DNA of 64,000 bases from Zygaena filipendulae (lineage: Eukaryota; Arthropoda; Insecta; Lepidoptera; Zygaenidae). How positions within the stretch are numbered: the stretch's first letter is position 1; every line of letters begins with the position of its first letter. The notes under the pieces are model-generated. The model did no database searches, was not told the origin of the DNA, and saw nothing but the letters and a program-made list of their open reading frames with translations. The translations under genes were made by a program, and so were the position numbers. The DNA is taken from positions 8,090,001 through 8,154,000 of the forward strand of contig OU015649.1 of assembly GCA_907165275.2 (NCBI GenBank). The letters run 5' to 3'. This document shows, in pieces, positions 56,541 through 64,000 of the stretch.

Positions 56541-56809
56541 CCGCGACCGTAAGTCGGGTTTTGGAGTTTGTTTCTCAATTAAGTGTAACAAGGTGTGTGT
56601 CGACGCCAGATACGTTGGGGCAGTGATCCACGCGGCGCCGGTGCGCGGCTCGTCGTCGCAGGAGGCCGGCTCCGTCATGTGCGTCATCCGACGCTGTGAG
56701 GACGCGTCGACCGCTCTGTTTCCCGTCGACGGCGGCCCGCCCGCCATCGCCTCCGAGCTCTCTGAACACATCATTGTTTTCAGATTGGATTGCAACTTCA
56801 TTATTCTCA
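56541..56809 (+). CDS. tai: taiman exon 4 (PAS-A end to PAS-B start)
   Basis: The acceptor is GTCGTGACTACCAG, with no pyrimidine tract. The first base C completes GA to GAC (Asp). Then 89 codons follow: RDRKSGFGVCFSIKCNKVCV, YVGAVIHAAPVRG, SVMCVIRRCED and HIIVFRLDCNFIIL. The last base A at donor CTCA|GTATGT is completed by CT of exon 5 to give Thr, making FRLDCNFIILTCDLSGV, the expected PAS-B entry (compare TRLDLQGKI-CDLSGV). Phases are exact at both ends, which supports the weak acceptor. Confidence 0.93.
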
Positions 56810-57569
56810 GTATGTATCTGAAGCTATAGTATTATGATATTATTTTATTCTCGTAAAGGACACCGAAACGGTCACGTGTGTCCGGCACCAAAGCCTAGGT
56901 CTATTTAAGTAGATTAGAGCTGATGGTCAATAGCGACGCTTATGAAATATTAAGGGGGTACATATAAATGAGGCGAGACTTCGACGTTGCTGTCCCGCCT
57001 TCGGCGCAACACTCCAAATTTTTAAAATAGAGACAAGTCGAGTCAGCACATCTTGCTGCGAGCGATAGGCCTTAGACCTTGACATCTATTCACACTCAAG
57101 TGTATGTAGAAAGAGGCGAAACACCATTTTAAACATGATATAACTTTTTATAAGGCAGTATTCATAAATGTATGTGCGCTAACGGAAACTTAATAAACAA
57201 TTATAAGCTATCTATCTATCTATACTGTAATAAAATAATAAAATTCGCGTTTCTGTACATTGAATATTTTTATCAAAAAATGAGTAGGGGAACTACTGAA
57301 CGAATTATCATGCGGTTTTCACAGGTAAATTAAGCTTGACTTGGAGCAACATAATTATAGTTGTTTCATTTAGCTCGGATTTCCGGAAAAAAAGTTGTTA
57401 TGTAAAAGCGTTCCACGCGGGTGAAACTGCGGGGCCTAGCTAATCTTAACAATAATAAAATTTATAATATGAGAGTAAAAATAATATAAGCACAGGATTT
57501 CTATGCCATGTAAATTATTATTATTCAGTGTCGAAAATATATTACTTATCCTTTTTTTCGAATTTACAG
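56810..57569. other. taiman intron 4 (760 bp)
   Basis: It contains one Helitron (57219-57443). A CTATCTATCTATCTATACT run precedes it. Nothing else recognised. Confidence 0.6.
57219..57443 (+). mobile_element. Helitron
   Basis: TCTATACTGTAATAAAATAA start, GAAACTGCGGGGCCTAGCTAA end. Same subfamily as 42254-42473. Confidence 0.7.
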
Positions 57570-58765
57570 CTTGTGATTTAAGTGGAGTGGATAATAGTAA
57601 GAACTCGTTAGTGGGCACTCGTTACTTGGACATCGTTAAGAGTAGTGAACGGTCGCGCGTGGCGGAGCACCTGCGCGAGGCGGTGTGCCACCCCGCGCCG
57701 CCCGCCGTCAGCGAGCCCTTCCACCTGCGCGTCGGCGCCGACAGGCCTTGGATCAGAGTCTGCGCCAGGTCGCGCCTGTTCAGGGCCAATCCCGCTTCCA
57801 ACAAAACGGACTTCATTATGTCCACGCACAACATACTCGGCGAGGACGACATCAGTCTTCTCGACACTCAGCGTCCCGTCGGTGGGCCGCTCATTTCGTC
57901 CGTCGCCAACGGGGAATCGTCCGTCTGCGAGTCGCGGTATCGATCGCCCCTGAGTCCCGAGGAACCGACATTCATGAACGACTTCGAACTGGACTTCGAT
58001 TCTCCGTTTCCCCTGGACGAGATATCCGGCGAGGAGTCTAAGGACCGCAAGGAAAGCGTCGCGGGGAGTCCGCTCACGCCGCGCGAGCCCGGCACCCCAG
58101 GCGAGGGCCCGTGCGTCGTGCCCGTGGAGGAGCCCACGAGGCTGCGCTCTCTGCTCAGCAAGAAGCCATCGCCTGGCAAGGACGCGACGTCCACTAACAA
58201 TCGTATATTGAAGGACTTGTTGAAGCAAGAAGACGAAGAGGCATCTAGCAGCGAGATGTCGGCGCCGCACACGCCGCACACGCCGCACACCCCGCACACG
58301 CCGCACACCCCGCAGACGCCCGGCTCGGCGTTGTCGCCGCTGCACACCCCGCAGGCGCATCCGCGTCCCCCGCAGCACGTGACTCACTTGATGCATCCGC
58401 AGCACTCCCCACACCCGCAGCACCCACAACACCTCCCCCACCCGTCTCACACGGTGCATTCTTCACACACAACTCATTCGTCTCTCACAACGCTCTCCTC
58501 TCACACGCCTCATTCGCCTCACACGACGCACCCGCAGCACAGTCAGCACTCGACCCACTCGGTGCACTCGCAACACACGACACACCCGGCGCACACGCAG
58601 CTCACGACGCACACGGTGCCGTCCCCGCGCCCGTCGCACGCGCCGCATGCGTACGCTCAGCACCAGCACTTGCCGCACAGTTCGCACGCGACGCATCCGC
58701 CGCACGCACAGAATCCGCAATACTCTCTTCAGCAGCCTCACCATAATTCCGAAATGTTATTGAAG
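57570..58765 (+). CDS. tai: taiman exon 5 (PAS-B, two LXXLL boxes, His-rich tract)
   Basis: The acceptor is TCGAATTTACAG; two bases, then 398 codons. It begins CDLSGVDNSKNSLVGTRYLD and VKSSERSRVAEHLREAV (PAS-B), then KTDFIMSTHNILGE. Next come acidic Ser/Pro-rich sequence and receptor boxes RLRSLLSKK (LXXLL at about residue 538) and RILKDLLKQEDEE (about 560). The last 160 residues (58258-58747) are a low-complexity tract with about 40 histidines spaced every three residues (PHTPHT, then SHTTHSS, QHTTHPAHT). The donor is AAG|GTGAGT, phase 0. Antisense frames of up to 283 codons over this exon come from its codon bias. Confidence 0.95.
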
Positions 58766-58848
58766 GTGAGTGGTATCTAGAAATCTTTTTAACGAAAGAA
58801 TTTTGAAATTACATTTTATTAAATATGTTAAATAATAATTTTTTTTAG

Positions 58849-59100
58849 ATACTAAATGAGAAATCTGATGAAGACGGAGAGGACAATAGACGAAATTCTT
58901 CAGATATGAGCCGCGTACCTAGTAAACCGAGCGCTTTGCTCACACAGTTGTTGTCCAGCAACGGACCTTCGAGCAATGGACGGCCACCGGAAAGCGGTGA
59001 CAACTACCAGGACAGGTTGGGAATAAAACGAAAACATGAAGATGGCAAGGGGAACTCGACCAATAATAACGCTAAAAGAGCAACGCCTGAAACTCAGCAG
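58849..59100 (+). CDS. tai: taiman exon 6 (LXXIL junction and LTQLL box)
   Basis: Follows an 83 bp intron with acceptor TTTTTTTTAG. 84 codons in phase 0. Joining exons 5 and 6 creates MLLKILNEKSDEDGEDNRR, an LXXIL box at about 743-747 that exists only across this splice. It continues to SALLTQLLSSN (LXXLL at about 776) and a basic GIKRKHEDGK segment. The donor is CAG|GTAGAT. Confidence 0.93.
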
Positions 59101-59263
59101 GTAGATATACTTTTGTTTATTTCCTGGGTCTTGATCATTATTTAAATTTTATCAATAACTAGCTGTCTCTCCCACGGTTCGCCGCGTCAACTATTTAGTG
59201 TAGAAAAGAAATAGAATGATAAAAATAATAATTTTGTATGTTTGTTCTACGTCAACAAAACAG
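59101..59263. other. taiman intron 6 (163 bp)
   Basis: Contains a remnant of a Helitron end (ACTAGCTGTCTCTCCCACGG) at 59157. Confidence 0.5.
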
Positions 59264-59727
59264 GTGTCATCGAGTGCTGCACCGGTGCCGGTTTCGGGCC
59301 CCGCAACTGCGTCGGGTCCATCGCCGGCTGCCTCGTCGGCAGAGAACAGCCCGACGACGACCACCAGCAGCAGCGAGAGTTCCTTGTGCGACAAAAACAA
59401 GATTCTGGTGTCGCTACTCGAAAAGGAGCACAGCACGCCGCTGCCCACTTTAAATCTGCCATCGTTCTCCCCACGACTGCGGGCTCGGATGCCGCCGCAG
59501 CCACACCAGCAGCCACACCAGCAGCCACACCAGCAGCCGCACCAGCAGCCGCACCAGCAATCGCACCAGCAGCCGCACCAGCAATCGCACCAGCAGCCGC
59601 ACCCACAGCCGCACCAGCAGCCGCTCCCGCAGCCCCAACCCCACCAACAGCCGCAGCCGTCGCAACAGCCGCCGCAGCTGCAACACGCACGCACATCTCT
59701 GTCCACGCTGACGAACATTCTCACGCA
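59264..59727 (+). CDS. tai: taiman exon 7 (LVSLL box, Gln/His/Pro repeats)
   Basis: The acceptor is GTCAACAAAACAG. 154 codons then two bases. Ser/Thr/Pro/Ala-rich start, then SLCDKNKILVSLLEKEHSTP (LXXLL at about 877, with the NK-L-SLL pattern known in insect Tai). Next is a run of PHQQ/SHQQ units (59503-59650) in which a CACCAGCAGCCN codon quartet is repeated, and it ends ARTSLSTLTNILT. The donor is CA|GTGAGT (phase 2). The repeat is read in frame only here; equivalent Ala-rich and Cys/Trp-rich frames on other registers are artefacts. Confidence 0.93.
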
Positions 59728-59957
59728 GTGAGTCATCATAACTTATCTCACTGATCTTGTATTCCCACACATTATTATTTATTGTAGAAGGTTAATCTTA
59801 ATACCATTGTGTTTGAGATTTTGTAATTTCTATTATTGCACTGTAAATTTGACCTTGAAATTTAATCTCATCGCGGCTAACGTAATTTTAGATCGATAGT
59901 GGTATTTGTGTAATTTGTTGATTAGTAATGTTTGTATTGTACGTATTGCGCTCGTAG
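59728..59957. other. taiman intron 7 (230 bp)
   Basis: Plain AT-rich intron. Confidence 0.6.
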
Positions 59958-60227
59958 ACGGGGGAACCGCGCACTGAACATGAACGGCAACGGCAGCTCT
60001 GCGGGCATGGCGGCGGCGGCGGCGGCGGCGGCGGCTGCGAGCAGTATCGGCGACGCCATCGTGCAGAGCCAGCTGCACCGCGTGCTGACGAGCAGCGCGC
60101 GCGCCTACCCGCCGCACGCCGCGCCCGTGATGCACCCCGCGCAGCCGCACTACACCGCCGCGACCGCGCTCGCGCCCGCGCCCGCGCCCCCGTCGCACCA
60201 CTACAGCACCGTCTACAACCACGCCAT
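59958..60227 (+). CDS. tai: taiman exon 8 (poly-Ala)
   Basis: Acceptor CGCTCGTAG. One base completes CA to CAA (Gln). 89 codons: RGNRALNMNGNGSSAG, a run of ten Ala encoded mainly by GCG, then IVQSQLHRVLTSSARAYPPH and HYSTVYNHA. The donor is AT|GTGAGT (phase 2). GC content is much higher than in the flanking introns. Confidence 0.88.
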
Positions 60228-61489
60228 GTGAGTGCACGCACCCGTCTGTCCTTGGGCACATGAAGGATTGTAGTGGTATAATACAGAGATTCGACGAAGC
60301 TGTCACCCGGCCCGTATTAATAAACGCCACTCCAGAGCTTTCAAGATATTGTGTGTCGTTTATTGCGCAGGAAAATGAAACAGATAAAAACTTGAGAGTA
60401 TCCATTTTGAGCACTACAGATTGACGTATCTAGACAGGACAACCGCGTGGCAAGTTCTGAACGAGGGAATGACCCATTCTGACCTACATTGAAACTAGAC
60501 TTTGGCATTTACCAGGGGACCAAAGTCTTAGGGGCTTTTAATTACTCAATATTATCGCACGCGCCACGCTAAAATATGTATAACAAAGTCACGTAGGTAT
60601 ATTCTGTGTTAACATGGGATAAACACCGCCGTACAGCAAGAAGTCACTTCGGAAATAAACTTATTACAGCCCTTGAGTTAGTGTGTTGTTTAATTAAATA
60701 TAAACACGTGACTAAATCGATATTTTAATAATAATTAAAATGTTTTAGAATAACATGAATGTTCACCGGGTAGTTAATTAATGTTTAGAAGTTATAAGAA
60801 TGTTTTTCAATTGAAAATCAGCTGCTGTTTTTTTTATTCCAATTAAAATATCTTTATTAATTTTTATTTAATTTTATTTTTCAACATAATTACAACACCA
60901 TAATAGCCATTTGCTAAACCGATTGTAAATGTATTTCTTCTGATAAGTTATGGTGCAATTTTTGAATAGTTCCAATACAGTCAATCGCTTAATGGTGTCC
61001 CGTAAATCGACGTCAAGCCAGAACCAGGTGATAGACTAAGTCATAAATAACTTAATAGAAAAACGTAAAAAAATAATCTTTAAAATTTATAAAAATTCTA
61101 AAAACTTACACCCTGCGACGGTTCTATAAACCTGTTGCTACAAACCTTAACTTTTTTTCTATTTTCTTATTGTGTAATCCTGAATAGTGTTGCTGCAAAC
61201 TACTGCTTAAAATTTAAGTTTTTGCCAATGAAGTTTTCCAAATTATTGCTTTCGTCAGTTTTTAATGACTGTCCTTTTTTAAATAGGCATAGCAAAGATT
61301 TTTATATTTTTCTGTTAATTGCTGTTATGACTTAGCCTATCACCTGGTTCTGGCTTGACGTCGATTTACGGGATACCCTGTATGTTAATGCTACTTATAC
61401 TATTGATATAATATTATGACGTATGCTAATCCTACTTCACAAAGTGTAAGAAGTATTGTAGCAGATTTTGATTACTAAATTGTTTTTAG
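60228..61489. other. taiman intron 8 (1262 bp)
   Basis: Contains a MITE at 60994-61377 and otherwise AT-rich DNA. Confidence 0.6.
60994..61377. mobile_element. MITE with about 50 bp TIRs
   Basis: GGTGTCCCGTAAATCGACGT and ACGTCGATTTACGGGATACC are inverted ends. The match runs on through CAGAACCAGGTGATAG for about 50 bp with few mismatches. Non-coding. Confidence 0.75.
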
Positions 61490-61679
61490 AATGAGCGCTC
61501 CGCACCAGCAGAGCAGCAGCAGTGGGCCTGGTGGGACGGGTGATCTCGAAGTGCCGCATGACCAGACTTTGTCCGAAATTTTGGACCATCTCATCACCAT
61601 GACCGACTCGGACCGATCCGCGCCCGACGCGGCCCTTATGGACTTAGAGTCGAGCCGTCAACTCAAAATCGATTATGAA
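61490..61679 (+). CDS. tai: taiman exon 9 (last visible)
   Basis: Acceptor AATTGTTTTTAG. One base completes ATA (Ile). 63 codons: MSAPHQQSSSSGPGG, then LSEILDHLITMTDSDRS, an amphipathic stretch preceding the acidic LMDLESSRQLKIDYE. The donor is GAA|GTAAGC (phase 0). No stop codon, so the CBP-binding and Q-rich parts lie in exons beyond the right edge. Confidence 0.88.
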
Positions 61680-61796
61680 GTAAGCTCTGAGATATTTACT
61701 ATTCCCTAGTAGCTGCTGTCCGTGGGTTCACTCGTGTGCTTTTAAAAACTTAGCACTACTGTCGTGCCTAATACAGGGCTCTTAATCAGTACATTA

Positions 61797-62143
61797 GGGA
61801 TGTTGACTACTATTGAAAATCAAAATTCTAATTAGTCCGTCAGTTAGAAAATAAAAAAACAACAGACACGTATTTTTTTGCTTTTTTAAATAAATTAAAA
61901 TATACAGAGATAAAGCGCATTAAAGTTTAGGATGAGGAGGTCGTGACGTCACTAACCGCAAAACCGCCATACAAATTGTCAGAATAGTGACGTCACGCGA
62001 AATTTCAACTCAATATATCGCCGTTATTTTTTGATTACGTAAAAAAATAAAAAATACGTGTCCAACATTTTTTAATAATCTACTACGTGTAGTAGATTAT
62101 TAAAAAAACGTATACTAAAAAATAAAAATTAATCAACATGCCC
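61797..62143 (-). mobile_element. CRE-bearing TIR element, copy G
   Basis: GGGATGTTGACTACTATTGA start, AATCAACATGCCC end. Both TGACGTCA sites are intact, about 45 bp apart. A small palindromic insertion (CTACTACGTGTAGTAG) sits in the right arm. Confidence 0.8.
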
Positions 62144-62328
62144 TTTCTTGTCCATAACGCGCTTCCCAAAAATGCAATCCCAAATGTTCCAGGTGCCCAA
62201 AAATTAGAAATTATTATTCTGTATGCCATTAGAAATGTTGTAACTGTTTTTTTTTTTAAATGAAACTTCTTTGAGAACGAGGGAAAAACAATTTTGGCGC
62301 GTTATCTTAACACGTCGTGTTATGGTCA
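62144..62328. other. taiman intron DNA
   Basis: Dispersed-repeat motifs (AAAACAATTTTGGCGCGTTA) also seen near 40860. No exon. Confidence 0.4.
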
Positions 62329-62538
62329 TCTATACTAATATTATAAAGAACAAAAGTTTGTGAATTTGTGAGTTTGTGACGTTGTAGGGGGTAATCTCTG
62401 GATCTACAGAACCGATTTTGAAAATTCTTTCACTTATAGGAAGCTAAAGTGATCCTGAGTGACATAGGGTACTTTTTATCCTGGAATTACCGCGGGCACT
62501 CCGAAATTACCGCGGGTGAAACCGCGGCGGTCAGCTAG
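62329..62538 (+). mobile_element. Helitron, intact short form
   Basis: A|TCTATACTAATATTATAAAG start and CGGCGGTCAGCTAG|T end, with the hairpin CCGCGGGTGAAACCGCGG 11 bp before CTAG. One of the cleanest copies here and a good reference for the family. Confidence 0.85.
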
Positions 62539-64000
62539 TAGTGAATAACGGGCCAGCTTTCAAATTGTAATATCTAGTTTTTCTTGGAACCGATCGCTAT
62601 AAAATGAAACTTTAATAAAATACTAAAAGCAGGATAATTGGACATAGATAGGCAATAGTGTGTTAACCCACACTGGAGAAATTTTGATTAAATTAAAGTT
62701 TTAAAATTATAGCGCCATTTCGTTTCAACATTTATATGTTCAATGTTTAGTTACATATTTATACAATGTAATAAGCTAAACACATAATTAAAAAACGTTC
62801 TTTAACTCTCAATAAATCGTTCTAAATCAATAACTTTGTTTTGTGGGTTAACATGTTATTGCTTAATAATAATAATAATAATAATAAGCCTTTATTTACT
62901 GACAAAGTGTGTACATAATTACATTTTATTTTATTTTACTGTTTTGTTATTGCTTATCTGCGTCCAATTGAAAACCCGTATCAAACGGCACAGTTAGGGA
63001 TGACACACGATCCAGATAGAAATTCAGTTGGTTTTTGCTAGTAATCCCGGTATTGATCACAATTGATTGATGATTCAATCTAGCATAGAATTTATGAAAA
63101 AGGACCACTAGTATCAGACCCGCACTAAGGCCCGTATTATAATAAACGTTACTTAAGTTGACGTACTCACTTGAGAACATCGGTGAGATGGTGTTCTAAT
63201 TAATAAACGTTACTTAAGTATAAAACTGGTCATCATCTTGAGTAGACGGTTTCAAGTGAGTACCGCACGTATTAATAGACAACACTCCAAACTCAAGATC
63301 AGAATTTGACGTTTGATAAGTCTGGATCAACTGAGTCAAGTAAAACACGGACTTGAGATCATCTTGAGTTTGTGCTACCAATACTGTTGTTTCAAATAAA
63401 AATGGATTTTTAAGTTATTAAATAATATTGAGCACTACCGACTACGCTGTTATTGATCAGTATGAGGATTTATTCTGGACGTATCGTTTACCAAAAACGT
63501 ACATTAGAGACGTCTCCAATCCTTTTTCAGTGCATTCGGAGAAATTTCAAAAGCAATAACGATTTGTACATGAATATGTTTTTTACATTACGTCTTTATT
63601 AAAAAACGATCTTGTAAAAAATAATATGCGAATATTTTTTCAAAATATTCAAAACTTTCTTTTTTTCTAAGCTAGAAAAGATATTTTTTTTTCGCCATCA
63701 TAAATTATTCACGTTGAACACGGAAAGTAAAAAACTTTAGAACAGCTCGCATTTCGCGGGCCAATAGTTATTTTTTAGCTTGCAAGAGCGGGCAAGCCTT
63801 GTCTATTGCACGCATTTCGCTTTTTACTAAATTTGAAGTAAAATTTAATTTTTTATACACAATTTAATGCAGTATTTATTTATTTTATGTTTTAAAGTTT
63901 TTTTTTGGACATAATAGTGCAATAAAAGTGCAATTTCAATGAAAAATTGCATTTTGTGTAGTAGCTAAAACGGAAAAAATTCAATCAATTTTGACGTTTG
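62539..64000. other. taiman intron or 3' region, no exon seen
   Basis: An AAT microsatellite lies at about 62867-62886. CTTGAGATCATCTTGAG and AACGTTACTTAAGT repeats occur at 63140-63380, suggesting a decayed dispersed repeat. No taiman exon could be recognised before the window end. Confidence 0.45.

Larger units (their letters stand above)
36709..61679 (+). other. tai: taiman gene (SRC/NCOA p160 coactivator), visible part
   Basis: Taiman is the single insect p160 coactivator. It binds ecdysone receptor and, through its PAS region, the juvenile-hormone receptor Met, and recruits CBP/p300-type acetyltransferases in the nucleus. Nine exons with matching phases give about 1137 residues: leader 1-60, bHLH about 61-115, PAS-A about 155-300, PAS-B about 320-440, then receptor boxes LRSLL (538), LKDLL (560), LLKIL (743, an LXXIL variant), LTQLL (776) and LVSLL (877). 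These are embedded in His-, Pro- and Gln-rich sequence. The Q-rich C-terminus lies beyond 64000. Of the roughly 25 kb spanned, the first intron accounts for 16 kb. Introns carry Helitrons, MITEs and LINE remains, but no exon is broken. Confidence 0.95.

Noticed and set aside
57608..58459. Open frame of 283 codons on the minus strand, with others antisense to taiman exons 5 and 7 (Arg-rich, Cys/Trp-rich, Ala-rich)
   Set aside because: They are mirror images of the repetitive, GC-rich taiman coding sequence and resemble no family; the sense frame has splice sites and domain matches.

Overview
The window looks like nuclear DNA of a lepidopteran (moth or butterfly). It is AT-rich and packed with the Helitrons, short terminal-inverted-repeat (TIR) elements and R1/RTE-type LINE remnants usual in that order. 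Its spliced genes are insect orthologues. No bacterial, viral or organellar genes were seen. Three host genes can be read. All coordinates and splice joins were worked out by eye from reading frame, splice consensus and remembered family sequences; no database search was run.

(1) 172-6860, minus strand: the 5' end of an ATM/Tel1 checkpoint-kinase gene (insect tefu). Four coding exons are visible, from the N-terminal TAN motif onward. At least one linking exon was not found, and the gene runs off the left edge. (2) 11285-13057, minus strand: an uninterrupted 590-codon pyruvate-kinase-like gene that keeps the fold but has lost most catalytic residues, so probably a pseudoenzyme. (3) 36709-61679, plus strand: taiman (tai), the p160/SRC (NCOA) steroid-receptor coactivator. 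Nine exons with compatible phases give about 1137 residues: bHLH, PAS-A, PAS-B, four LXXLL boxes plus one LXXIL, and large His-, Gln- and Ala-rich expansions. The C-terminus lies beyond the right edge. Short candidate exons at 17445-17461 and 20800-20862 end in the same phase as the 36.7 kb exon and could be alternative 5' ends of tai. That is unproven.

The rest is intron and intergenic DNA dominated by transposons. The commonest are Helitrons (TC at the 5' end, CTAG at the 3' end after a CCGCGG hairpin) in both orientations. There are several TIR families: a roughly 325 bp element carrying paired TGACGTCA sites, hAT-like elements with 8 bp target duplications, a 509 bp TA-flanked Tc1/mariner-type MITE, and several fold-back elements. 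There is also a 5'-truncated R1-clade LINE with a perfect 13 bp target duplication, a tRNA-derived SINE and RTE LINE 3' ends.

The most useful observations are the dead pyruvate-kinase paralogue, a Helitron ending 22 bp before a taiman splice acceptor, the His-rich taiman insert, and several transposon insertions dated relative to one another by nesting or by a preserved empty site. I found no convincing evidence of an entirely new system.
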